From NCBI GenBank assembly GCA_944332295.1, contig CALVJR010000001.1, positions 128,585 to 192,584 on the forward strand: DNA of 64,000 nt. Reading direction: 5' to 3'. The notes under the pieces were generated by a model. The model made no database searches. It was not told where the DNA came from and saw only the letters and a list, made by a program, of their open reading frames with translations. Source of the stretch: an uncultured Bacilli bacterium (GTDB lineage Bacteria; Bacillota_I; Bacilli_A; RF39; UBA660). Below, one piece after another: positions 37,850-46,038 of this stretch. The position numbers and the translations under genes were made by a program. Position 1 is the first letter of the stretch. The number at the start of each line of letters is the position of its first letter.

Positions 37850-39232
37850 TCATCTCTCAAAATCATCTTTAGATTTTGAATGTTTTCTTAAATAACTACT
37901 AGTTTTATCAATAGCAAAATCTATATCATTTGCTTCATACCAAGTATATGGTATATGAAGAATATCAAATATTTTAGAAGTTAGTGAGAATATTTTATTT
38001 TGAATTTTCTTTTTAAATATCTTAAATTCATTAGTTATTTCTTCAAATTTATTTTTCCATATATTTATTTCATTATCTTTTTCACTAATAATTTTCTTTT
38101 GACTATCAATAATTCTATTTTGTTCTTTATAAGTTTTACCTGATTTAAAATCATTAACTTCTTTAGTTAGAAGTTTAATTTCTAAATCCTTTTTAATATT
38201 ATCTTCAGCAAGTTCTTTTGAGTAAGTAGATAGATTATCTATATCTTCATCTTTATATTGCTTAATAATACCTTTTTTAATAGGATTTAAGATATCTTTT
38301 GATGTTTCTTTATCAACTTTATCAATAAATCTATTCTCGGCTTTATTTGCCTCTTTTAATAGCTCATTTTCTTTTCTTATTTCTTTATTTAAAGCATTTA
38401 ATTCTTTTTGTTGTTTCATAGCATTAGTTAGATGAGTTTTATCTCCACCAATTTCACCTCTAAATAAGTTATAACCTTTTGACTTAATAAATTCGTTATA
38501 ATCATCTTGAAGTAGAGTATAAGAAGCATTACCACCTTTTTGTTTCCAAAATTGATCTGAATTTAGAAATTTACCTTTAACTGTTTCATAGATATTATTT
38601 CCATTTTTATCTTTCTTTTGAATTGGTACTAATTTCTTTTCTCCTTTTTTATTAGTTATTTCGTGTTTTAATTGATGACCATTTTCATCAAGTTCAAATA
38701 CTTTTCTTTTAACTTCATTAACTACTGGAGTAAAATATATATGCATATGTGGAGTAGATTCATCAAGATGTATTGCTGCATATCTTATATTTTCTTTTCC
38801 TACAAAATCAGAAATAAAGTTTAGACTTTCATCAAAAAATCTTTTTATTTCAGTTGGTAGTTTATGATTTTCATCTATAACAACATGTTTAATTGGTTTA
38901 CCGGCATTATCTCCAGTTTTATAAACTTCTCCAGTATCTTTAAATTCCATTCCGTAATGTTCAAAGAATTCTTGACCACTTGTTATGATTAATCCATTCA
39001 ATACTTTTGTACTTTTTTTATTTGGGTTATAGTTTATATTATTAGAATAAAGATAATCAAACGTTGAACTTGCTAGAGTAGGTCCATCATAATTTATTAA
39101 TTCTATATTATATGGAGTTCTAGTACTATCATATTTACCAGAACCTTTTCTTTCCTTTAATTCTTTATCAAGTCCACCAATATCTGATGCTTTAAACTTT
39201 TCTAATCGTAGTGCTTGTTTTCCTGAGTACAT
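37850..39232 (-). CDS. mob: MobV-family relaxase (Mob/Pre)
   Basis: 460 residues. The metal-binding relaxase motif HLDESTPHMHIYFTPV (about 155-170) matches the H-x-D-E-x-T/x-P-H-x-H signature of MobV proteins; YGMEFKDTG and the N-terminal nucleophile region are upstream. The C-terminal third is a Lys/Glu-rich coiled coil, as usual. It nicks an oriT and pilots single-stranded DNA into a recipient using another element's secretion system. Located between int and the presumed oriT region. Confidence 0.9.
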   Translation of the reverse strand: MYSGKQALRLEKFKASDIGGLDKELKERKGSGKYDSTRTPYNIELINYDGPTLASSTFDYLYSNNINYNPNKKSTKVLNGLIITSGQEFFEHYGMEFKDTGEVYKTGDNAGKPIKHVVIDENHKLPTEIKRFFDESLNFISDFVGKENIRYAAIHLDESTPHMHIYFTPVVNEVKRKVFELDENGHQLKHEITNKKGEKKLVPIQKKDKNGNNIYETVKGKFLNSDQFWKQKGGNASYTLLQDDYNEFIKSKGYNLFRGEIGGDKTHLTNAMKQQKELNALNKEIRKENELLKEANKAENRFIDKVDKETSKDILNPIKKGIIKQYKDEDIDNLSTYSKELAEDNIKKDLEIKLLTKEVNDFKSGKTYKEQNRIIDSQKKIISEKDNEINIWKNKFEEITNEFKIFKKKIQNKIFSLTSKIFDILHIPYTWYEANDIDFAIDKTSSYLRKHSKSKDDFER

Positions 39233-39486
39233 TTATTTTGACCTCCTTTCAATGCTTGTTTTAAAATAATACTCTATCTCACTAGGGCATAATATATGCC
39301 CAACCGTGAGCTAAGGAATATTCCTTAGAATCCTTTATGCTTGTAATAGCTAGAGCCAATACCTAATAAATAGGTAAAGGCGTTCGCTATCACAAGATTA
39401 ATTAAACGATATACTATATCATTTAATTAATGGATAATGAATTCACTATCGCCACTTCCAACCTTACAGGTCAGAACGTGCCACGT
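39233..39486 (-). other. Hairpin-rich non-coding region, candidate oriT/origin
   Basis: The 250-base gap between relaxase and RepA-like genes holds several inverted repeats: gggcat / atgccc near 39287-39303, the palindrome ctaaggaatattccttag near 39311-39328, and a near-perfect repeat of about 33 bases at 39399-39431 (attaattaaa ... tttaattaat with gatata / tatatc inside). MobV oriTs usually lie just upstream of mob, so this is where an oriT, and possibly a replication origin, is expected. No nic site was assigned. Confidence 0.45.
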
Positions 39487-40437
39487 TCATTCATTATTTT
39501 CAGAAGGTTCTTCATAAGAACAATGCCATAATCTCTCATTAGCAGTTCTTTTACTTGTTATATGAAGACCTTCTTTCTCCAACAAACTTAGGTTTCTTTG
39601 AATTAAACCTCCAAGTTGTGTTGGAGTTAACAAAATATTTGTTTTAGATAAGATATCTGATATCGTATAATCAAAATCCTTCTTAGTAACTGCATATTTT
39701 ATAAATAATAATAGATTATAATCAGTTTCATCATCAGTATTTTCATCTATAACGCTAAATGTTTGATTTTCATTTCTTTTCAAATTTAATTCTAATCTAC
39801 TAAAATCTCTACCTTTATAATCTAAAGTTAGTTTATTACAATTATTTTTTGATTCTTTTAATTTCATAATTCCAGATGCGTCAGCAGTTAGTCCGACACT
39901 ACCCATAATTCCATTACTTTTATTTAAGTGATGTGTAACAAATAATGTACAGTTATATTTTCTACATATTTCTTTAAACTTTTTAAATACAACATTATTT
40001 ATTTCTTGATAATCATTTTGATTATAGTCACTATCAAATTTAATGTCTTTAAACATATCAATTATTACGAATAAAGGTTCTTTATCAAAGGTTAATTCAT
40101 GAATATCTCTTTCAATATCTCTGATATAAAAATCTGGAATATCATCTATATCTATAATGTGTAATTTATCTACATTAGGTTTCAAATTCATTAATTTAAA
40201 TCGGTCTTGTAATTGATTTATATCGCCCTCTGTGGTAATATATAAGACATGAGAGGGATTTACTTTGAATCCTAAAAAATCTTCTCCAGTAGTAAGAGAG
40301 AAGGCAAGTTGCTGAGCAAACATTGACTTGCCAACCTTAGGATGAGATACAAGTAGATAAACTCCATTTGATATCATTAGGTTTTCGACGATGATATCTT
40401 TTTTTATGCTTTTATTTAATTCATTTATCTGTTTCAA
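39487..40437 (-). CDS. RepA-like RecA-fold ATPase/helicase
   Basis: 316 residues. Walker A LLVSHPKVGKSMFAQQ (about 28-43), Walker B FVIIDMFKDIK and a TLFVTHHLNKSNGIMGS block with GLTADASG resemble the AAA_25/RepA (RSF1010-type) hexameric helicase family. The C-terminal ~90 residues look like a winged-helix domain (LSKTNILLTPTQLGGLIQRN). Such proteins support autonomous replication of plasmids and mobilizable elements. Followed by the relaxase and preceded by two small DNA-binding genes. Confidence 0.75.
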   Translation of the reverse strand: MKQINELNKSIKKDIIVENLMISNGVYLLVSHPKVGKSMFAQQLAFSLTTGEDFLGFKVNPSHVLYITTEGDINQLQDRFKLMNLKPNVDKLHIIDIDDIPDFYIRDIERDIHELTFDKEPLFVIIDMFKDIKFDSDYNQNDYQEINNVVFKKFKEICRKYNCTLFVTHHLNKSNGIMGSVGLTADASGIMKLKESKNNCNKLTLDYKGRDFSRLELNLKRNENQTFSVIDENTDDETDYNLLLFIKYAVTKKDFDYTISDILSKTNILLTPTQLGGLIQRNLSLLEKEGLHITSKRTANERLWHCSYEEPSENNE

Positions 40438-40452
40438 TTTGTATCTCCTTTC

Positions 40453-40704
40453 TTACATGTTTTTAATTAATTGTTTACTAGAAACTCTAGATTCTAAATA
40501 AGGAATATCTATATCAAAGAATGCTACAACTTCTTTTGTTGGAACAACAGACTTTGGAATAAGATAACCTTGTTTTTCTAATTTATCTTTTATTTTCTTT
40601 TTAGCTTTTAGTGCAGAATTCCTACCTAGATGTCCTAACTTCATAATATCTTCTAGGGTGCACCATTGCTTAGCTATTAATTTTAATGTTTCTTCTGCAG
40701 ACAT
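40453..40704 (-). CDS. Small DNA-binding protein, DUF3173/excisionase-like
   Basis: 83 residues. CTLEDIMKLGHLGRNSALKA followed by KKIKDKLEKQGYLIP and a PTKEVVAFFDI end looks like a helix-turn-helix of the DUF3173 or excisionase type found in integrative elements. Strong ribosome site (gggaggaaaataat on its strand). Part of the leftward operon; might direct excision or start replication. Assignment rests on a short motif. Confidence 0.5.
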   Translation of the reverse strand: MSAEETLKLIAKQWCTLEDIMKLGHLGRNSALKAKKKIKDKLEKQGYLIPKSVVPTKEVVAFFDIDIPYLESRVSSKQLIKNM

Positions 40705-40724
40705 ATTATTTTCCTCCCTTCGTA

Positions 40725-40979
40725 TTAATTTTTTTGTGGTGATACAAAAACGTAATATGTATCATCTAATGAATTATAGATAATATATTTTTTCTTTCTT
40801 AATTCTCTAAATGCTAGAGCAACATCTTTTCTACTATCATTACTAAGAGAGTAAAGATCAGTATTTTCAAGTTCATCATTAGTTCTAACTAATAATGAAT
40901 TAAGCATACCAGTTGCTCCAATAGATAAATCTTTAGGAATTATATAATCATTTATATTATCTTTCTTAAATAATCTCAT
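40725..40979 (-). CDS. Small winged-helix-like protein, first gene of leftward operon
   Basis: 84 residues. ATGMLNSLLVRTNDELENTD with SRKDVALAFRELRKKKYIIY is the pattern of a winged-helix/DnaD N-terminal-like domain as in plasmid replication initiators. The ribosome site aaggaaggagg is very strong and the promoter/operator lies directly upstream. Likely involved in replication or its control. Confidence 0.5.
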   Translation of the reverse strand: MRLFKKDNINDYIIPKDLSIGATGMLNSLLVRTNDELENTDLYSLSNDSRKDVALAFRELRKKKYIIYNSLDDTYYVFVSPQKN

Positions 40980-41003
40980 ATTCTTAACCTCCTTCCTTTG
41001 TAA

Positions 41004-41055
41004 TGTCCGATATTAAGGACAATTTAAATATAACACTGTCCGAAAACATTGTCAA
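41004..41055 (-). promoter_or_regulatory. Leftward promoter with TGTCC/GGACA operators
   Basis: On the minus strand TTGACA (41050-41055), 17 bases, TATATT (41027-41032): near consensus. An inverted repeat tgtcc-N8-ggaca sits at 41004-41021, just downstream of the -10, and another TGTCC half-site lies at 41037-41041 inside the spacer. The divergent XRE-family gene is the obvious regulator. Confidence 0.75.
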
Positions 41056-41074
41056 TACAATTTGACCGAAAAAC

Positions 41075-41103
41075 TAGACATTTAAATAAAAACGTGGTAA
41101 AAT
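41075..41103 (+). promoter_or_regulatory. Rightward promoter of the XRE regulator and cargo
   Basis: TAGACA, 17 bases, TAAAAT, about 40 bases before the regulator start at 41144. It lies beside the leftward promoter, giving a compact divergent control region. Confidence 0.55.
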
Positions 41104-41143
41104 TAAATTGTTGAGAGAAAAAAGGGGAGAAAGAAGTGTTATT

Positions 41144-41665
41144 ATGAACTCAGAAGAACTTAAAAATTTAATTGAATCTGCAAGAGAGGCAAAAGGTATT
41201 TCACAAAGAGAACTTGCTAAATTAACAGGTATTAGTAGAAGTACTTTAAATGATTTAATTAATGGTAAAATAAAAAAAGTAGATATTGATGATCTACGTA
41301 AAATTGCTGAAACTTTAGATATGTCATTACAGAAACTATTAAAGGTTGCAGGATATGATGAAATGCTTTTCTATTTTTCTAAGGATAAATATGCAAATAA
41401 ATCTAGTAAAGATTTAAAAGACTTAATTGAACAATATAAAGAATCTGAATTAGAATTACTAGATTTTGATAATGAAAAAAGAAAAAAAGTAAGTGATGCA
41501 AGACAAAAATTATTTTACACTATGGAACACTTAAAAATAATGAAAGATAATAAAGATAGTTTATATACAATAGATAAAGCCATTGAAGATATTAAATATG
41601 CATTTGACGAATTAGAGGATGCAGAACATAAATACGATTATAGTAAATTACCAAAGAAAAACTAG
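41144..41665 (+). CDS. XRE-family transcriptional regulator
   Basis: 173 residues from ATG 41144 behind gggagaaagaag; a TTG start at 41108 is also in frame but has no ribosome site. The N-terminal helix-turn-helix is canonical: AKGISQRELAKLTGISRSTL followed by NDLINGKIKKVDIDDLRKIA. The C-terminal ~100 residues form a long charged helical region, perhaps for oligomerisation or sensing. It sits on the divergent operator and probably represses the int/mob/rep operon. First gene of the cargo transcript. Confidence 0.85.
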   Translation: MNSEELKNLIESAREAKGISQRELAKLTGISRSTLNDLINGKIKKVDIDDLRKIAETLDMSLQKLLKVAGYDEMLFYFSKDKYANKSSKDLKDLIEQYKESELELLDFDNEKRKKVSDARQKLFYTMEHLKIMKDNKDSLYTIDKAIEDIKYAFDELEDAEHKYDYSKLPKKN

Positions 41666-41677
41666 GGAGATGATATT

Positions 41678-42283
41678 ATGGACATAATTAAGTTCAATTT
41701 AGATGAACTTGAAAATCAAAATACAGGTTTTTCATACTATTTATTAGGAAGAAGTTATGATTTAGAAGAAAATGGTGCTATCCAAGATTATACAAAAGCA
41801 TTAGAATATTATTTAAAGGGTTTAAATATTGATTATCCATTATGTATTTATTCTTTAGGTATTTCTTACGAATTAGGATTAGGAGAAATATTATCAATAG
41901 ATAAAAATAAATCAAAAGAACTTCTAAACAATGCATATCCTAAGATTATTAAATTAATAAATAATCCTAACATTTCTGATACAGAAAGAATCTATGCAAA
42001 ATTTGTAACTGGTGCTTATTATTATTTTGGACTTGGTAATATAGAAAAAGATTATAACAAAGCATTTCAGATTATTAAAGAATGTGCTGATAAAGGTCAT
42101 ATTGCCGCAATTTATGATTTGGGTGCTAATTTTTATTTTAATGGTAATGGAACGGATATTAATTATGACTTGGCAGATTATTATTTGAATCTTGCAAAAG
42201 AAAATGGTTTAAAAAGAGCAATGGATTTATGTAAATCAAGAAGTAAAATTAAGAAAAAATCGGAGAGGGATAATAATGAATAA
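41678..42283 (+). CDS. Sel1-like/tetratricopeptide repeat protein
   Basis: 201 residues of alpha-helical repeats: DYTKALEYYLKGLNIDYPLC, YSLGISYELGLG, NKAFQIIKECADKGHIAAIY and NYDLADYYLNLAKENG follow the Sel1-like pattern (A-x-x-W/Y-Y-x-K-A-A-x-x-G). Such repeats mediate protein interactions. No signal peptide, so it is cytoplasmic. Starts 12 bases after the XRE gene and overlaps the HD gene by 8 bases. Confidence 0.65.
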   Translation: MDIIKFNLDELENQNTGFSYYLLGRSYDLEENGAIQDYTKALEYYLKGLNIDYPLCIYSLGISYELGLGEILSIDKNKSKELLNNAYPKIIKLINNPNISDTERIYAKFVTGAYYYFGLGNIEKDYNKAFQIIKECADKGHIAAIYDLGANFYFNGNGTDINYDLADYYLNLAKENGLKRAMDLCKSRSKIKKKSERDNNE

Positions 42284-42905
42284 AAAAATTGAAAATGCTA
42301 TAAAATATTATAAGTTATGTACTAAACTAAAGGATACAATTAGGACAGGTCCTATTGTTTGGAATGCAAAAAGAGAAAGAATCGAAAGTGTTGCAGAACA
42401 CATATACGGAGTTCAAATGTTAGCGATATCAATTTATTATCAATTGGGATACAAATTAGATATTATGAAAGTTATTTATATGTTGGCAGTTCATGAACTT
42501 GAAGAAATAGAAATTGGCGATTTAGCATTCTTTGAAACTACAAGAGAAGAAAAACTTATTAAAGGTAAGAAAGCAACAGATTATATATTAAAGGATTTGC
42601 TTGGAAAAGATGAAATATCAGCATTATTAGATGAGTATAATGAAAGAACTACAGAAGAAGCAAAATTTGCTTATCATTGTGATAAATTAGAGTGTGATAT
42701 TCAAATGAAACTATATGATCAAGAAGGATGTTTTGATTTAAATAATCAGCCTAATAACCCAATTCTTAATAATCCTAATGTTAGAAAAGTATTAGATAGT
42801 GAAAAAAATATATCTAATGCATGGATTGAATTTGATAGAAGTAAATATGAAGATGATAAAAACTTTATTGAGATTATCGACTATTTAAAAGAAAACGAAA
42901 TATAA
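42276..42905 (+). CDS. HD-domain (YfbR-like) phosphohydrolase with HE motif
   Basis: 209 residues. RIESVAEHIYGVQMLAI supplies the first His, LAVHELEEIEIGDLAFFE the second block and HCDKLECDIQM the distal Asp, as in the HD_3/YfbR group of nucleoside-monophosphate phosphatases. The central motif here is His-Glu rather than His-Asp. A deoxynucleotide 5'-phosphatase-like activity is plausible by family but the substitution leaves activity uncertain. Part of the overlapping cargo operon. Confidence 0.65.
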   Translation: MNKKIENAIKYYKLCTKLKDTIRTGPIVWNAKRERIESVAEHIYGVQMLAISIYYQLGYKLDIMKVIYMLAVHELEEIEIGDLAFFETTREEKLIKGKKATDYILKDLLGKDEISALLDEYNERTTEEAKFAYHCDKLECDIQMKLYDQEGCFDLNNQPNNPILNNPNVRKVLDSEKNISNAWIEFDRSKYEDDKNFIEIIDYLKENEI

Positions 42906-42922
42906 GTTAGGAGAATCGAAAG

Positions 42923-43648
42923 ATGAATAATAAAGTAGCATTAGTTACTGGTGGAACTAGTGGAATAGGAAAAGAGATAGTAAAAGAATTATTAGATAAA
43001 AATTGTAAAGTAATAACTTGTTACCATAATAATGAAATAATAGCTAAAGAAACTGAGAAAGAATTTAATAATGAAAATTTATTAATAATAAAATGTGATG
43101 TAAGTAATGAAGAAGAAGTTATTGATATGTTTGATAAAATAAAAACTAAATATGGTAAAATTGATTATTTAGTTAATAATGCTGGAACATTTATAGATAA
43201 TTTAATTAAAGATTTTGATATAAGTGATTTTAAAAAGGTCTTAGATATCAATTTGTTAGGAAAGGTTATTTGTACTAAACATAGTTATCCGATTATGAAT
43301 GAAGGTGGTAGTATAGTAAATATTTCATCTCATTTAGGAGTAGTACCTTGTACTGAATCACCTGCATATTGTTCAGCTGCTGCCGGCATTATCACATTTA
43401 CTAAAGCAACAGCATTAGAATTTTCTGATAAAAAAATTAGAGCTAATTGTATATGCCCTGCATTTACCCCAACACCTTTGTCATTAAGAGGATGGAAACA
43501 AGAAGAAATAGATCAAAAATTAAAAGAAACTCCATTAGGAAGATTTGCTACTCCTGAGGATACGGCTAAATTGTGTTTATTTTTATTATCTGATGATTCA
43601 AGTTTTATAACTGGTGAAAATATTTGGATTAATGGAGGAAGATTCTAA
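42923..43648 (+). CDS. Short-chain dehydrogenase-like protein without the YxxxK Lys
   Basis: 241 residues. A classical SDR fold: TGGTSGIGKEI nucleotide-binding loop, LVNNAGTF, NISSHLG with the catalytic Ser, and C-terminal FITGENIWINGGRF. The active-site motif reads PAYCSAAAGIITFTKA: Tyr is present but the Lys of Y-x-x-x-K is Ala. Such a protein may bind NAD(P) and ligand but is expected to be weak or inactive as an oxidoreductase. One-base overlap with the next gene. Confidence 0.8.
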   Translation: MNNKVALVTGGTSGIGKEIVKELLDKNCKVITCYHNNEIIAKETEKEFNNENLLIIKCDVSNEEEVIDMFDKIKTKYGKIDYLVNNAGTFIDNLIKDFDISDFKKVLDINLLGKVICTKHSYPIMNEGGSIVNISSHLGVVPCTESPAYCSAAAGIITFTKATALEFSDKKIRANCICPAFTPTPLSLRGWKQEEIDQKLKETPLGRFATPEDTAKLCLFLLSDDSSFITGENIWINGGRF

Positions 43649-44190
43649 TGAATAATTACATAGTATTACATGGAAGCTTTGGCTCAAAGAATGGAAATTG
43701 GTTTCCTTGGTTAAAGAAAGAATTAGAAGAAAGAAATTTGAAAGTTGATGTACCACAAATGCCTGTAGGTGTTGGTAATCAAAATTTTGAAAATTGGTCT
43801 AAAATAATGAATGAACTAAATATTAATGCTAATACAACAATAATTGCTCATAGTATTGCTCCAATATTTGTATGTAAATATTTAATAACAAATAAGATAA
43901 AAGTAAAAAAATTAATATTTGTATGTGGATTTAATAATTATTTAGGGATAGATAAAGATTTTGATGCAGTAAATGAACCTATGTTTATTGATAACTATAA
44001 GGATATTAAAAATTATTGTGATAATATAGTTTGTTATTATTCTGATAATGATCCTTATGTAAAATTTGAAGTTGAACAAGAATTTGCTGATGTTATTTCA
44101 AATAGACAATATATTATTGAAGAAGGCGGTCATATAAACGAAGAAAGCGGATATATAACTTTTGAAGAAATATTACAGGAAGTAGGTTAA
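43648..44190 (+). CDS. RBBP9/YdeN-like alpha/beta hydrolase
   Basis: 180 residues. VLHGSFGSKNGNWFPWLKKE at the N-terminus and TTIIAHSIAPIFVCKYL with nucleophile Ser (AHSIA) fit the short RBBP9/YdeN serine hydrolases; the acid is probably in YSDNDPYV and the His in EEGGHINEESGY. Substrate unknown. Overlaps the SDR-like gene by one base and precedes the endonuclease/phosphatase-like gene by four. Confidence 0.75.
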   Translation: MNNYIVLHGSFGSKNGNWFPWLKKELEERNLKVDVPQMPVGVGNQNFENWSKIMNELNINANTTIIAHSIAPIFVCKYLITNKIKVKKLIFVCGFNNYLGIDKDFDAVNEPMFIDNYKDIKNYCDNIVCYYSDNDPYVKFEVEQEFADVISNRQYIIEEGGHINEESGYITFEEILQEVG

Positions 44191-44194
44191 AGAT

Positions 44195-44917
44195 ATGAAA
44201 ATAGTTACTTGGAACATTGGTGAAGATGAAAGAAATGAAAATGGTAAATTAAATATAAATTCTTATAATTATATAGTAGATTTTATTAAAAAAGAAAATA
44301 TAGATGTTATTTGCTTACAAGAAGCTATTATAAAATCAGATTATTTACCAAGCATAGCAAAATATATAAATGATAAAACTGATTTAAAATATTCAGTTGA
44401 ATATGAATTGTCTGATTCTCATATTAACATTGGATGTAAAATGGGGATTGTTATCTGTTCTAGATATGAAATAACTAATTATGAAACATTACTATTAGAT
44501 AATCCTAACTTAATTTATTCAGTGGATGAAAATACAACTTATTATTCACATGATAAAGGATTTATTATTTCGAATATTCAAGGAATAAATATTATTACAG
44601 GTCATTGCTTACCATTTCATGTATTTAAAGAAAATCCATTAGATTATTTAAGTATATTTGAAAAAGCAGATGACAAATTCATAAATGCTTATGATTATAA
44701 TGATAAATTAGTATTATGTGGAGATTTTAATTATGATGATGTTAATACTATATTTCCAAAAATAATGACTCATTGTAAAGATTTAATAAATGAGTCAACA
44801 AGAAAAGATAAACAATTAGATCATTTTATTATAAGTAATAAATTAAATTGTTCTTATAATAAAGTTGTTGATAATATATTTGATCATAAATTAGGAATTT
44901 TTGAAATTTATAATTAA
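44195..44917 (+). CDS. Endonuclease/exonuclease/phosphatase family protein
   Basis: 240 residues with the DNase I-like metal-dependent phosphoesterase motifs in order: TWNIGEDE (Asn), DVICLQEAI (Glu), TGHCLPFHVF, LCGDFNYDDVN (Asp-x-Asn) and a terminal LDHFIIS plus FDHKLGIFE (Asp-His). All catalytic positions appear intact. Members hydrolyse nucleic acids, nucleotides, phosphoinositides or nucleotide-linked adducts; the target cannot be read from sequence. Part of the overlapping cargo operon. Confidence 0.8.
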   Translation: MKIVTWNIGEDERNENGKLNINSYNYIVDFIKKENIDVICLQEAIIKSDYLPSIAKYINDKTDLKYSVEYELSDSHINIGCKMGIVICSRYEITNYETLLLDNPNLIYSVDENTTYYSHDKGFIISNIQGINIITGHCLPFHVFKENPLDYLSIFEKADDKFINAYDYNDKLVLCGDFNYDDVNTIFPKIMTHCKDLINESTRKDKQLDHFIISNKLNCSYNKVVDNIFDHKLGIFEIYN

Positions 44918-44965
44918 ATTAGAAATATATATATATAAATTACACTTTTGAAAGTGAGTGATATT

Positions 44966-45358
44966 GTGAAAGTATTAAGTTTAACTGAACCATATGCAAC
45001 ATTAATAAAAAATGGAAGTAAAACTATTGAAACTAGAAGTTGGAAAACAAATTATAGGGGTAAACTATATATTCATGCAAGTTCAACAAAAATTCCAAAA
45101 GAATATAAAAATAATGAAGCATTAATGTCATTAGTTAATTTAAATGAATTAAACTATGGTAATATAATTTGTTCTTGTGAATTAGTAGATTGTATTGAAA
45201 TGACAGATAAATTTATAGAGGATATAAAGAAAAATAAAAATGAGTATATAACAGGTGTTTATGCTATCGGAAGATATGCGTGGATATTAAAAGATATAAA
45301 AGTATTAGATAAACCTATTAAAGCTAAAGGACATTTAGGTATTTGGAATTTTGAATAA
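44966..45358 (+). CDS. ASCH-domain RNA-binding protein
   Basis: 130 residues from the GTG at 44966; a TTG at 44948 is in frame. LSLTEPYATLIKNGSKTIET and RSWKTNYRGKLYIHAS are the two signature segments of the ASCH fold, related to PUA domains and often RNA- or modified-nucleotide-binding. YAWILKDIK and KGHLGIWNF complete it. It may act with the HD, phosphoesterase and hydrolase genes on nucleotides or RNA (inferred). A strong terminator follows. Confidence 0.8.
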   Translation: MKVLSLTEPYATLIKNGSKTIETRSWKTNYRGKLYIHASSTKIPKEYKNNEALMSLVNLNELNYGNIICSCELVDCIEMTDKFIEDIKKNKNEYITGVYAIGRYAWILKDIKVLDKPIKAKGHLGIWNFE

Positions 45359-45397
45359 TTTTTAAATACAATATTAAATTATTAGATAAATTTAGAT

Positions 45398-45473
45398 AAA
45401 AATGACACTGTGACACTAAAAATGAGTGTAGGGTACTCACAAACAATGTGTCACTGTGTCATTTTTTTTAAAT
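45398..45473 (+). terminator. Long terminator hairpin closing the cargo operon
   Basis: A 19-bp stem with one mismatch (aatgacactgtgacac / gtgtcactgtgtcatt, extended by A-T pairs), an inner gagt / actc hairpin, then a T8 run. It separates the ASCH gene from the retron-like module. Confidence 0.8.
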
Positions 45474-45509
45474 AAATTAGTTGAATTGATAGAAAAAATT
45501 GGTGATTTT

Positions 45510-45518
45510 TGATATAAT
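45510..45518 (+). promoter_or_regulatory. Extended -10 promoter of the retron-like RNA
   Basis: TGATATAAT (TG, one base, TATAAT). A TTGATA at 45486-45491 is 21 bases upstream, too far for a normal -35, so the extended -10 probably carries the activity. Confidence 0.6.
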
Positions 45519-45524
45519 ATTCTC

Positions 45525-45770
45525 GTACTTAGGAACAGATAATAGTTTTATTTGGTACATTCAATTCGGTGAAAGTCCGAGGAATCCTTATAATGGGAGT
45601 ATTAGCATTGCTCATAGCAATAGCTAGGTAAATGATATGGAGTCCTCGTGGTTCGCTTGCAGACAAGCTGCAGCTCACCTACGAGTACTTACCATACATG
45701 ACGTAAATTGCCAAACGTATGGAGATTAATTAAGATTTCAGGTTGCTGCTTTTCCCCTTTGTTTATTAGT
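45525..45770 (+). ncRNA. Candidate retron ncRNA (msr-msd) with long hairpins
   Basis: About 245 non-coding bases lie between a promoter and the retron small protein. Hairpins seen: ttcgg / ccgag (45565-45581); a long imperfect hairpin closed by gagga / tcctc (45579-45647) with apical agcattgc / gcaatagct (45604-45625); ctcgt / acgag (45645-45685) enclosing gcttg / caagc; and ccatac / gtatgg (45692-45722). Position directly upstream of a reverse transcriptase module is that of a retron template RNA. The branching G and the a1/a2 pairing were not identified, so the ends are approximate. Confidence 0.6.
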
Positions 45771-45793
45771 TAATATATAAAGGAGGAATGCCT

Positions 45794-45991
45794 ATGAAAA
45801 AGAAAAAGAAACAAAAAGTTATTGTTATTACAACAATTCTTGCATTTATTTTTCCAATTATGGTGAAGGTTTTAAATTTAGACTCTGATCAAATGACAAC
45901 TTGCATAGTGTTTTATGGATTAGTAGTCAATTTGTACTCAAATTTTAATTTTGGGGAAGCCCTTCTAGTGAAGCTGAGTATTATCACTTAA
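45794..45991 (+). CDS. Small two-helix membrane protein of the retron module
   Basis: 65 residues from ATG 45794, seven bases after aggagg; an ATG at 45788 would be too close to that site. A Lys-rich N-terminus (KKKKKQK) precedes two hydrophobic segments, VIVITTILAFIFPIMVKVL and TTCIVFYGLVVNLYS. A short 2-TM protein between template RNA and reverse transcriptase is the arrangement described for type IV retrons such as Ec48, whose 2-TM protein is the toxic effector. By analogy this is a membrane-damaging effector held in check by the reverse transcriptase and msDNA. Similarity is by architecture only. Confidence 0.6.
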   Translation: MKKKKKQKVIVITTILAFIFPIMVKVLNLDSDQMTTCIVFYGLVVNLYSNFNFGEALLVKLSIIT

Positions 45992-46038
45992 TTAATCGTT
46001 GATGTATGTTTGGCGTTTTTACGTTAAAGAGGTGAAAA

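Noticed and set aside
45398-45473. The long gtgacac hairpin considered as the retron msd
   Set aside because: It precedes the promoter at 45510, ends in a T8 run and directly follows the ASCH gene, so a terminator explains it better.
45525-45770. The retron-region RNA considered as RNase P, tmRNA or a group II intron domain
   Set aside because: A ggtgaaagtcc string resembles part of the RNase P core, but other conserved elements are absent and the adjacent reverse transcriptase has retron motifs.
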